A DNA stretch of 6,739 nt from Candidatus Zixiibacteriota bacterium (GCA_014730285.1 WJIM01000195.1:1-6739), one strand, 5' to 3'. Counted from the first letter of the stretch, positions 1-5,874 are shown. Numbers and translations: made by a program. The notes: generated from the letters alone by a model not told the origin.

Positions 1-191
1 ATGTTATGCTGGCTAAAAGAAAGATGCGGCTCAACCAATTGTCGGAAAAAGTCGGGATCACCATGTCGAATCTGTCGATTTTAAAGCAGGGCAAGGCGAA
101 AGCGATCAGGCTGACAACACTCGATGCAATTTGTGCCGCGCTTGAATGCCAGCCGGGAGACATCCTTGAATTTCAGGCCGGAGATCAATAA
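1..191 (+). CDS. Small Xre/Cro-type HTH transcriptional regulator, 5' end outside the window
   Basis: This is the 3' part of a small DNA-binding regulator of the Xre/Cro class. The reading frame is open to base 1 (a partial codon ending in AT, then GTT for Val) before the Met at 6. Relatives in this family usually read something like LDVMLAKRKM at this point, so the Met at 6 is probably internal and the true start lies just upstream. The visible part is almost wholly a helix-turn-helix: LNQLSEKVGI forms the first helices, TMSNLSILKQGKAKAIR the recognition helix and turn, and LDAICAALECQPGDILEF the typical C-terminal helix. It matches short (about 65-75 residue) YozG-like regulators, which I recall as often lying next to a DUF2975 membrane protein; that neighbour would be off the window. 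It converges with the protease gene that ends at 270. The target is unknown. Confidence 0.85.
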   Translation, partial: VMLAKRKMRLNQLSEKVGITMSNLSILKQGKAKAIRLTTLDAICAALECQPGDILEFQAGDQ

Positions 192-192
192 T

Positions 193-239
193 AATTAAGC
201 GCAGATGCTACTTAATTCAAATTGGTGATTGAAATCACC
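193..239. terminator. Two hairpins between convergent genes, possible terminator
   Basis: Two inverted repeats lie in the 78-base gap between the convergent regulator and protease genes. The first pairs AATTAAG (193-199) with CTTAATT (211-217). The second pairs GGTGAT (224-229) with ATCACC (234-239) around a TGAA loop. Neither has a proper run of T on either strand; on the minus strand the second is followed by AATTTGAATT. The position suits a bidirectional terminator, but the stems are short, so this is a weak call. Confidence 0.35.
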
Positions 240-269
240 GGCTGAACTGATCCACGTCCGGTTATGCAG

Positions 270-1160
270 TTATCTTTTACTCTCCGTCGAGTTCCTGCGA
301 GCCTTGCCGGTATCGAATTCAAAATCGGTCGAAACAGCGCGGGAATTTCCAGCCGGAACGATAGTGGTGACCGCACCCTCACGATCGAACATCATTTTGC
401 GGTTAAACCAGATAATCAAAACAGCTGCACATGCCAGGATATATGTATCGTAGGGCTGGGCATCAGGCCAGATCGGATTCATTAGTTGAAAATGAAACAG
501 GGCGGCAAGCAGGATACTACCGCGTGACATATTAAAAAGAGCAGTCGCAATCAGGCTGATTGCAATAGTGCCTGCGAAAAATGGAGCGAAAGACCAGCTG
601 CTTTGTTGTGTTCCACTCAGTAAAAATGCGGGCATATGCCAGAATCCCCATATAATACCGAGAATAAGCCCCGCCCAAAATGGCGCGAGATTTCGCTGCA
701 AAAGCGGAAGTGCAAAACCCCTCCAGCCAAACTCCTCGACAGGCCCCTTGATCATCGAAAAAAATAGCGCTATAACCAGAGCGTTAACTGTGGAAAATGG
801 AAATGGTTCCGTAAACAGATTTCCCTTCAGGGCAGAACCGGCATAAAAGATCAGGGGAATACCAATGAATAAGAAGAGATACCATAGTCCGGAACACCGC
901 CACAGCAAGAGCCTCGAGAGATAGCGTCCGACCCCGCCAAGTCCTTTTTTGCAGGTAATAATTATAAATGCGGCAATAGCCGGTGCATAAACCGCCAGAT
1001 AAAACAAGGGATGCTGACCACTCAGTTGACCGAACGCTGAGGCCATCTGATCGGGAAGCAATATGTACAGCGCCAGGATTCCCCATGCCAACCCGAATGT
1101 AATAATCAGAAATGGCGTGATTGACTTTAGGGATATCTTATTTTGCTTATTTGCCTTCAT
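270..1160 (-). CDS. CPBP-family (CAAX/Abi) intramembrane metalloprotease
   Basis: This is a 296-residue polytopic inner-membrane protein of the CPBP family, related to Rce1-type CAAX proteases; bacterial members include bacteriocin-immunity proteins. The catalytic motifs are visible: EExxxR as EEFGWR (Glu142, Glu143, Arg147), the aromatic-x3-His motif ending in FWH (His175), and a third motif LFHFQLMN (His223, Asn228). Hydrophobic segments lie roughly at 11-33, 50-70, 91-108, 122-138, 158-181, 190-212, 214-222 and 237-253. The third motif has four residues between His and Asn where three is more usual. After about residue 269 the protein runs into a 27-residue polar, Arg/Ser-rich tail that looks like an addition to the normal end. 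The ATG start has an AAGGAAG Shine-Dalgarno 7 bases upstream. It follows the serine hydrolase gene by 44 bases and is probably the last gene of the unit. Its substrate is unknown. Confidence 0.9.
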   Translation of the reverse strand: MKANKQNKISLKSITPFLIITFGLAWGILALYILLPDQMASAFGQLSGQHPLFYLAVYAPAIAAFIIITCKKGLGGVGRYLSRLLLWRCSGLWYLFLFIGIPLIFYAGSALKGNLFTEPFPFSTVNALVIALFFSMIKGPVEEFGWRGFALPLLQRNLAPFWAGLILGIIWGFWHMPAFLLSGTQQSSWSFAPFFAGTIAISLIATALFNMSRGSILLAALFHFQLMNPIWPDAQPYDTYILACAAVLIIWFNRKMMFDREGAVTTIVPAGNSRAVSTDFEFDTGKARRNSTESKR

Positions 1161-1204
1161 AATATCTTCCTTAATTCGAATAACTCATGAATTTCTCTAA
1201 CATG

Positions 1205-2389
1205 TTATTTTTCAATGCTGTTAATTATTACTTCGGCCAGTCCGATCTCCATATCTTCAACGACTGAAGTAGAATCATCCACAATCCCGATATCTGTATT
1301 AATCTGAAATGCGATCGCGATACCATGCTCGGGATAATAGCGCAGACTTGAACAGTAACCGGGAATCCAGCCGCCATGCCCGTAACTTCTTCCCAGCGGA
1401 CCATTCTCGTGAATACCCACAGCAATACCATAGTGAACATCTTCACTGACCTCAACCGGCCTTAAAAGCTCATCCAAATAATTACCCTCAAAAACGCGGC
1501 CCTCAAAAAGGGCTTTGGCCCAGATAACCAGATCCCCCGGGTTGCTGATAAGCCCGCCCCCGGTCCATTCGATTTTAGGATTCCACACTAATCTGCCCGG
1601 TTCAGATGTGGTCTTATGGGGTAAATTGAAGGGGCCTTCATCTGATATATATCCGGAGGCAAGACCGGAGAGCTCCAGATCATCAGAAGGTTCAGTAAAA
1701 TTCATATTCAATGGTATCAGAAACCTTCTCTCAATTTCGTCAAAGTATGTGCGCCCCGTTACTTTCTCAATTATAAGGCCGACCAATATATAATTGGTGT
1801 CGCTGTAATACCAGCCTTCACCTGCATCAAACAAAGCCGGCAGATCCAAAACGAATTCAATCAATTTTTCCGGCAGAAATAGATCATTGGGAGCCCACCA
1901 GTTATTATTGAATGATTGTATGAAATCCTCACTCTCCACATGATTTGCCAGACCGGATGAATGATTCAGCAGATGGCGCAGAGTTATTTTATCATGATTG
2001 GGCAGGCGTGAAAACCAGCCTCTATCCCCGAGCCATTTGGATATTGGCACATCAAGATTCAAAAGGCCATCCTCCACAAGAGCCAGTACCTCGGCTCCCA
2101 CGAAAGTCTTGCCGATACTGGCTGCCAGCATTCGCGAATCCGGACTCATGGGAATCCCAAGCTCGATATCGGCCAAACCGACCGCAAACACCTCAAAACT
2201 ACCATCCGGCAAAATGTAGGCGGCTGTGGCGCCCGGAAATTTGTACTTTTCGTGCAGTTCTTTGAGTTCCGACTCAAAGCGCTTATTGATGTCTGGTGCA
2301 ACTGCTGGCAGCTGACGGCAGGGAAGCAGAGAAAGAGTGAATATAAAGAACAATAACAGCAACCATTTTTTTATACATATCTGTTTCAT
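1205..2389 (-). CDS. Secreted class C beta-lactamase-fold serine hydrolase (penicillin-binding-protein-like)
   Basis: This is a 394-residue exported hydrolase of the beta-lactamase class C / D-alanyl-D-alanine carboxypeptidase / EstB-like esterase superfamily. Numbering from the chosen start, the nucleophile motif SxxK is SIGK (Ser91, Lys94). The Tyr motif is YSD within YYSDTNY (Tyr195), in place of canonical YxN, and the third motif is HGG (His338) where class C enzymes have KTG. The segment RHLLNHSSGL is typical of the family. The N-terminus (MKQICIKKW, then a Leu/Phe-rich stretch) is a signal peptide. LLPC could be a poor lipobox, since Pro before Cys is atypical. I chose the ATG at 2389 over an upstream in-frame ATG at 2437 because AAGGAAT lies six bases before it and the signal peptide begins there. 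True lactamase, peptidase and esterase activity cannot be separated from sequence alone. It sits between the mipA-like and protease genes. Confidence 0.9.
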   Translation of the reverse strand: MKQICIKKWLLLLFFIFTLSLLPCRQLPAVAPDINKRFESELKELHEKYKFPGATAAYILPDGSFEVFAVGLADIELGIPMSPDSRMLAASIGKTFVGAEVLALVEDGLLNLDVPISKWLGDRGWFSRLPNHDKITLRHLLNHSSGLANHVESEDFIQSFNNNWWAPNDLFLPEKLIEFVLDLPALFDAGEGWYYSDTNYILVGLIIEKVTGRTYFDEIERRFLIPLNMNFTEPSDDLELSGLASGYISDEGPFNLPHKTTSEPGRLVWNPKIEWTGGGLISNPGDLVIWAKALFEGRVFEGNYLDELLRPVEVSEDVHYGIAVGIHENGPLGRSYGHGGWIPGYCSSLRYYPEHGIAIAFQINTDIGIVDDSTSVVEDMEIGLAEVIINSIEK

Positions 2390-2393
2390 CTCT

Positions 2394-2400
2394 ATTCCTT
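2394..2400 (-). promoter_or_regulatory. Shine-Dalgarno deciding the serine hydrolase start
   Basis: AAGGAAT on the minus strand, with six bases between AGGA and the ATG at 2389. It places the start 48 bases inside the longest open frame, directly at the signal peptide. Confidence 0.75.
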
Positions 2401-2490
2401 CCCGTCGGAATCGACAACTCGCTTCATATTCGCACAATCCAGAGTTTTGTTTTCATAGGATTCGGATTGCTTTAAATAACCTGAAATGTT

Positions 2491-3381
2491 TTAAAAATTG
2501 TAAAACAGCTGTAAACCGGCCGTTTGCTGATGGCTCTCGAGTGTATACGGGCTATCTTTGGCATCTGCCAGAAGGAATGTATTTAACCAGTCTATGGTAA
2601 TGCCGATTTGCTTTGTTAAAAGATAATTGAATTGGACAGCCGCCTGAAAATCCTGCAATCCGGCATCTGCTTTGAAGAGCGATAAAGATTCAGTCTCATA
2701 ATCAACTGAATACCAGGCCCTGGCGTAATCCTTGTTCATGAATTCCAGACCGGCTAATCCCGCTACTGATAAACGTTTGGAGATCTGATATTGATTCATA
2801 TAACGTATTGAGTACACAACCCCATGACGCGTGTTATCTTCGTATCCATTACGATCATATTCCATTTTGGTCGGATGATATGCGATATTGATTCCAATCA
2901 TTCCAGCCTGTGTCAGGTAATCCAGTGAAAAACTAATTGTAGCCGGGGTTTCCAGATTTGGTGTGCCCTCCAAAAACCTGCTGGTTTTGTCACTGTGCTT
3001 AACGGGCACGCCGACCACCGAAAACTCCTCAGAATCACGTTTATAGCCGAAATTTACATTTATAGTGCTCATCAGACCATATTTCTGATTCATATATGTA
3101 GCGCTTATCCCTTCCAGAATCGAAAATGAGTATAAGAACTGACCGCTTAAATAAGTAGCCTTAAATGCCGGCAAAGGCGTCACATAATAATCATCAGAAC
3201 CCTTGTAAACGCCTTCCCCGTAAACCCCCGCTCCCAGGGTGAAATTCCAATTACTTTCAGCACTCGCGGTAACCATGAGTCCTAACGTAATCAGAGCAGT
3301 AAAAAGAATCATCTTCATCGAATTGCATATGTTGCCCATAATGATACTGTCCTGTCTAATTGATTTGATTTTTGATCTCAT
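2491..3381 (-). CDS. MipA/OmpV-family outer-membrane beta-barrel protein
   Basis: This is a 296-residue outer-membrane protein of the MipA/OmpV family. E. coli MipA is described as a scaffold linking the lytic transglycosylase MltA with PBP1B, but other members have different or unknown roles. Family signs are the opening GAGVYGEGVYKGSDDYYVTPLP (about residues 50-71), alternating polar and hydrophobic beta-strand patterns throughout, and the barrel ending LFYNF with a terminal Phe. A signal peptide spans about residues 22-41 (MKMILFTAL to TASA), with predicted cleavage after Ala41. I chose the ATG at 3381 because a strong AGGAAGGA precedes it. This leaves a 21-residue basic extension ahead of the signal core, so internal ATGs (residues 15 or 22) remain possible starts. 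The gene lies 88 bases after tetR and 101 before the serine hydrolase. It is probably regulated by the TetR protein. Confidence 0.85.
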   Translation of the reverse strand: MRSKIKSIRQDSIIMGNICNSMKMILFTALITLGLMVTASAESNWNFTLGAGVYGEGVYKGSDDYYVTPLPAFKATYLSGQFLYSFSILEGISATYMNQKYGLMSTINVNFGYKRDSEEFSVVGVPVKHSDKTSRFLEGTPNLETPATISFSLDYLTQAGMIGINIAYHPTKMEYDRNGYEDNTRHGVVYSIRYMNQYQISKRLSVAGLAGLEFMNKDYARAWYSVDYETESLSLFKADAGLQDFQAAVQFNYLLTKQIGITIDWLNTFLLADAKDSPYTLESHQQTAGLQLFYNF

Positions 3382-3386
3382 GTTTT

Positions 3387-3394
3387 TCCTTCCT
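3387..3394 (-). promoter_or_regulatory. Shine-Dalgarno deciding the MipA-like start
   Basis: AGGAAGGA on the minus strand ends five bases before the ATG at 3381. It is the best ribosome site among the candidate starts. The internal ATG at residue 15 has only a weaker AGGAC about ten bases upstream. Confidence 0.7.
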
Positions 3395-3469
3395 GAGCGT
3401 TTCTTTGTTGTTTTCCGAAGTTGCATTATTTTAATGTCGATTATCATGATGCTTCTGCCTTCTCTCTTA

Positions 3470-4144
3470 TCAAAAGTTATCATCTGAAACAGATACAACG
3501 GGCGCAGTCAATTGATATTCCAAGGATTGAAAGAAATCGTCCTCGATTTGCTGCGGGGAGATTTTCCTGACAGCTTCTATGAACTCTCCTCGGTTCTGCA
3601 TGATCTCAATAACGCCGTTGGATTGGCACCATAAAAGAAGAGACATCCTCTGCGGATCAATATCATCGCGAATCGAGCCGTCTCGAACTCCATCAGCCAG
3701 CGAATCGGCAAGGATTTTGTGAATTCTGCGCAAGGCTTTCATATATTTTTTTCCAAGAGGTATGTCTCCGAGATTTGCGAATGTGTCCGGGGAAATTCTG
3801 CCCATCTGAACTTTTGCCTGAAAGCATACCGGATTTTCCATCGCATATTTAAAGTAAAAGCGGCAAATTTTCAATGTCCTTTCAAGCCCGTTTTTTCCGG
3901 CTTCATAAGCTTCTTCAAAGCCCTTTTCCTCAATTTTCGTCCCCCTCAGATCGAGGGCCGCAAGAAGCAACTGCCTGCTGTCGAAATAGTTATAAATAGT
4001 TGATTTGCCCAGTTCGGCAACTCTGGCAATCTCATCCATCGTAGCATTGGCAATACCTTTATTGTCAATTACTTTCTCTGCGGCGTCCAGAATCGAGTCG
4101 ATTCTGCGCTTTCTCTCCCTTTTTTGTCTTTCAGCTATACCCAA
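3470..4144 (-). CDS. TetR/AcrR-family transcriptional regulator, TTG start
   Basis: This is a 224-residue repressor-type regulator. The N-terminal DNA-binding domain spans about residues 12-58: helix RRIDSILDAAEKVIDNKG, then the helix-turn-helix TMDEIARVAELGKSTIYNYF (35-54), which is highly typical of TetR proteins. The remaining residues (about 60-210) are mainly helical and form the ligand-binding and dimerisation domain, which is too variable to name a ligand. The start is TTG. An in-frame TAA lies 12 bases upstream, and the first ATG (residue 36) would delete half the DNA-binding domain, so TTG is effectively forced. AAGGA lies eight bases before it. The gene is first in a same-strand series with the MipA-like, serine hydrolase and protease genes. 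A 47-base dyad 21 bases upstream of the start suggests autoregulation and control of the downstream genes. Confidence 0.92.
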   Translation of the reverse strand: MGIAERQKRERKRRIDSILDAAEKVIDNKGIANATMDEIARVAELGKSTIYNYFDSRQLLLAALDLRGTKIEEKGFEEAYEAGKNGLERTLKICRFYFKYAMENPVCFQAKVQMGRISPDTFANLGDIPLGKKYMKALRRIHKILADSLADGVRDGSIRDDIDPQRMSLLLWCQSNGVIEIMQNRGEFIEAVRKISPQQIEDDFFQSLEYQLTAPVVSVSDDNF

Positions 4145-4152
4145 TTTAAATT

Positions 4153-4157
4153 TCCTT
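4153..4157 (-). promoter_or_regulatory. Shine-Dalgarno for the TTG start of tetR
   Basis: AAGGA on the minus strand with eight bases to the TTG at 4144. Together with the in-frame stop just upstream, it supports the non-ATG start. Confidence 0.65.
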
Positions 4158-4165
4158 TATATAAA

Positions 4166-4212
4166 GACTATTATTCGTATTACGACTACTGGTCTACATA
4201 CGAACAATAGTC
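4166..4212. promoter_or_regulatory. 47-base imperfect dyad, likely TetR operator
   Basis: The left arm GACTATTATTCGTAT (4166-4180) pairs with the right arm ATACGAACAATAGTC (4198-4212) at 14 of 15 positions. Inner pairs 4184-4186 with 4192-4194, and 4188 with 4190, continue the same symmetry about base 4189. The left half also holds its own small palindrome, TCGTA-T-TACGA (4175-4185). It begins 21 bases before the tetR start codon, the usual place for an autoregulatory TetR operator. The length could suit two repressor dimers. A hairpin in the 5' leader is the alternative reading. Confidence 0.65.
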
Positions 4213-4242
4213 CATAAAGTTACAACTTTTTTATTGATTAAA

Positions 4243-4250
4243 ATTATAAT
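4243..4250. promoter_or_regulatory. Possible -10 element upstream of tetR
   Basis: ATTATAAT contains a perfect TATAAT on both strands. On the minus strand (4248 to 4243) it would put transcription start about 90 bases before tetR and carry the dyad into the leader. No convincing -35 is visible at the right distance on either strand, so this is tentative. A second weak option lies inside the dyad: TAGACC, 17 bases, TAATAG on the minus strand. Confidence 0.25.
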
Positions 4251-4297
4251 GGAAGAGTGGAAATAGACATCTATTTTACTGGCAACGCCATAAGTTT

Positions 4298-4331
4298 AAG
4301 CGCCTGTCAGGCATCTGTATGGCAGGCGCTT
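4298..4331. terminator. GC-rich hairpin, possible terminator downstream of the tRNA fragment
   Basis: AAGCGCCTGTCA (4298-4309) pairs with TGGCAGGCGCTT (4320-4331) over 12 positions, including one T-G wobble, around a 10-base loop. It is the strongest hairpin in the window. It lies just 3' of the tRNA fragment on the minus strand, where a tRNA terminator would be. The T-rich tail is better on the plus strand (ATATATTTAATA), where no gene leads into it. The minus-strand side lacks a T run. Confidence 0.45.
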
Positions 4332-4341
4332 ATATATTTAA

Positions 4342-4392
4342 TAGCCCTACGGGGAATCGAACCCCGGTTTGATGGCTGAGAACCACCCGTTC
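4342..4392 (-). pseudogene. Truncated tRNA-Glu(CUC): 3' half only
   Basis: Read on the minus strand, this gives the anticodon stem GGTGG/CCATC (4387-4383 with 4375-4371, one G-T pair) and the loop TTCTCAG with anticodon CTC (4380-4378). Then come a four-base variable region AAAC, the T stem CGGGG/CCCCG with loop TTCGATT (4366-4350), and the acceptor 3' strand TAGGGCT (4349-4343). A discriminator A follows and no CCA is encoded. The matching 5' acceptor strand AGCCCTA is absent from the next 150 bases upstream. The D-arm position has only GTAC, a six-base loop and GAAC with a mismatch. It therefore cannot fold as a full tRNA. It is either a decayed gene or an attachment-site copy left by an element integrated into tRNA-Glu. 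Identity as Glu rests on the anticodon alone. Confidence 0.6.
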
Positions 4393-4408
4393 CCGCCAGT
4401 ACTTTTTC

Positions 4409-4420
4409 ACAACTAGTTGT
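4409..4420. repeat. Perfect 12-base palindrome next to the tRNA break
   Basis: ACAACTAGTTGT is its own reverse complement. It lies about 17 bases beyond the point where similarity to a tRNA stops. It could be a protein-binding or recombination core site, but a 12-base palindrome can also occur by chance. Confidence 0.4.
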
Positions 4421-4540
4421 ATAGCAACGAAATACCATTCAAGTGTCGATTTTAAAGCTGGGCGACAGGGATTCGGAGATACCCCATTTTCGTAAATTAT
4501 TGTACTTCAACAAAATACAGTTATTTTTCTGAAATTCGAA

Positions 4541-4600
4541 GAGTTAGTATCGTCGAGTTCCGTCGAGTTACTCCAGGTACAAGCGAGTTAAGCGAAGTTG
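4541..4600. repeat. Degenerate GAGTT repeats at about 10-base spacing
   Basis: CGTCGAGTTC and CGTCGAGTTA (4551-4570) are tandem copies matching at 9 of 10 bases. GAGTT recurs at 4541, 4555, 4565 and 4585, and a GAAGTT variant lies at 4594. The spacing is near one helical turn. Function is unknown. Confidence 0.45.
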
Positions 4601-4607
4601 GCGGTTA

Positions 4608-4652
4608 GAAAATGATTAGAAAATATACACTGGTCATTTTGGAAAATGATTA
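4608..4652. repeat. 11-base direct repeat downstream of the GH17-like gene
   Basis: GAAAATGATTA occurs at 4608-4618 and again at 4642-4652, with GAAAATATA between them. TCATTT (4634-4639) pairs with AAATGA (4644-4649) as a small AT-rich hairpin. Lying just past the stop at 4677, this could act as a weak terminator, but no T run follows. Confidence 0.35.
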
Positions 4653-4676
4653 TTATTGAATCTTCGTTTAAAGGCG

Positions 4677-5798
4677 TTACTCCCGGCCCGTATGCTGATG
4701 ATCCAGATACCTGAGAAATGATTCCTTAGGAGTACGATCCTCGTTGTAGACACCCCAGTTTTTCTCAATTTCGTTAGGGGGTGAGCCCTCGCCGCCTTTC
4801 CATGGTTCGTCGAAGGCTTCAAAAATGAATGTGACAACTCTGTTTTCATCTATCCATCGGCTTATCACGATCAGGAATTCAGCCTGAGCATCAATACCGA
4901 CATCACCCTTTATAAGTGTTCCCTGTTCTCCGGGTCCGGTTTTTTCGGGATTATAATCTGTAGCCCAGCCTGTTTCTCCAATAACAATATCCCTGTCGGG
5001 ATGCATTACCCGAAGCTCGCGATAAATCCTGTCAGTCCAGCTAACAGCTTCATCCAGCGTCTTGCCATTCCAGAGGGGATGAATATGTGTAAACACGAAG
5101 TCAATCTCCTCAGCAATTTGTGAACTTTCGGATTTGTTCCAATAGAGGTAATCATCTGCCGTGGTTACCGGCACAGTAGTATTGTTTCTTACCGCACGGA
5201 TGTAGCGAATGAGATTTTCGGGATTCATCTTGTGTGCCGACCAGAACACCTGGGTTTCATTTGCAACACTGATGGCGATTACTATGTCGGGATATGTTTT
5301 TGCCAATTCGATTCCCAGCATAACCTGATCGATATTGGCCTTTCTTTTTGCAGGATTGTCTTCTTCAGGTTCTAGCCAGATGCCCTGAACCACTTTGATA
5401 GGCAGTTCATAGGTTTCAATAAGTTGCAAGATTCGTTTGGTATCATGGTCAGCACCATAGGTCCTGATCAAGTTCCAATGCCCGGCTATAATTTTCAAAT
5501 CTTCAAGCAGTTCAGCGTCACTGGGACTCTTTTGCCCGGGTGCCTGACCGGCTCGATAGCATCCATAAGCAACGGCATTCCCTATCCAGGAATCTCCCAA
5601 ATATGGTTTGAAGGAACGTAATTTGAATGGGTCCTGCCTCGGTAGCGTCAGGCCGGATTCCAGTTCTGTTCTGAGGTTTGTCATGACTGATTGAAAATCA
5701 TTTTGTCCGGTTCTCGATTCGCTTTGATCACAAGATAATAACATCAATGCAACTGTAAATGTTACAGCGCATGTTAATAATTGTATAGACGTTTTCAT
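4677..5798 (-). CDS. GH17-like beta-1,3-glucan hydrolase (glucanase) lipoprotein
   Basis: This 373-residue exported protein resembles glycoside hydrolase family 17 (clan GH-A barrel), whose members cut or transfer beta-1,3-glucan chains. The N-terminus is a lipoprotein signal with lipobox LLSC and lipidated Cys23. Asp follows the Cys; in enterobacteria that favours inner-membrane retention, but this may not hold here. The acid/base Glu is in VANET (Glu181) and the nucleophile is in IGETGW (Glu275), about 94 residues apart, as expected for the clan. Other family-like stretches are IRTYG (111-115), THIHP (237-241) and FEAFDEPWKG (326-335). The length is normal and there is no extra binding domain. 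The ATG has AGGA seven bases upstream. It lies 158 bases after a phosphorylase-like gene on the same strand, which supports a glucan-use locus. The exact substrate linkage is inferred from the family. Confidence 0.85.
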   Translation of the reverse strand: MKTSIQLLTCAVTFTVALMLLSCDQSESRTGQNDFQSVMTNLRTELESGLTLPRQDPFKLRSFKPYLGDSWIGNAVAYGCYRAGQAPGQKSPSDAELLEDLKIIAGHWNLIRTYGADHDTKRILQLIETYELPIKVVQGIWLEPEEDNPAKRKANIDQVMLGIELAKTYPDIVIAISVANETQVFWSAHKMNPENLIRYIRAVRNNTTVPVTTADDYLYWNKSESSQIAEEIDFVFTHIHPLWNGKTLDEAVSWTDRIYRELRVMHPDRDIVIGETGWATDYNPEKTGPGEQGTLIKGDVGIDAQAEFLIVISRWIDENRVVTFIFEAFDEPWKGGEGSPPNEIEKNWGVYNEDRTPKESFLRYLDHQHTGRE

Positions 5799-5874
5799 CC
5801 AGATTTCCTTTCATATCATCGGCGAAACCATGAAATTATTTAAAGCCGAGAGGCGATGCTAACAGGCAATAGTC

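Larger units (their letters stand above)
4213..4676. other. Gene-free intergenic block with tRNA debris and repeats
   Basis: I see no credible coding frame in these 464 bases between tetR and the GH17-like gene. The contents are a GC-rich hairpin, a truncated tRNA-Glu, a 12-base palindrome, a possible second tRNA 3'-end scrap, degenerate GAGTT repeats and an 11-base direct repeat; each is listed separately. The mix of tRNA pieces and short repeats looks more like a recombination scar than a normal promoter region. Confidence 0.6.

Noticed and set aside
2435..2469. Inverted repeat CAATCC / GGATTG in the gap between the MipA-like and serine hydrolase genes
   Set aside because: Arms of six bases with a 23-base loop and no T run are too weak to call a terminator or attenuator.
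2337..2600. 87-codon plus-strand open frame across the gap between the MipA-like and serine hydrolase genes
   Set aside because: It overlaps both coding ends on the opposite strand, has no Shine-Dalgarno and resembles no protein family.
4005..4217. 70-codon plus-strand open frame through the tetR start and its dyad
   Set aside because: It is antisense to the conserved helix-turn-helix and runs through the regulatory dyad, with no ribosome site.
4342..4411. A complete functional tRNA-Glu gene
   Set aside because: The 5' acceptor strand does not pair with TAGGGCT and the D arm lacks the conserved A14 and A21 with a six-base loop, so only the 3' half is supported.
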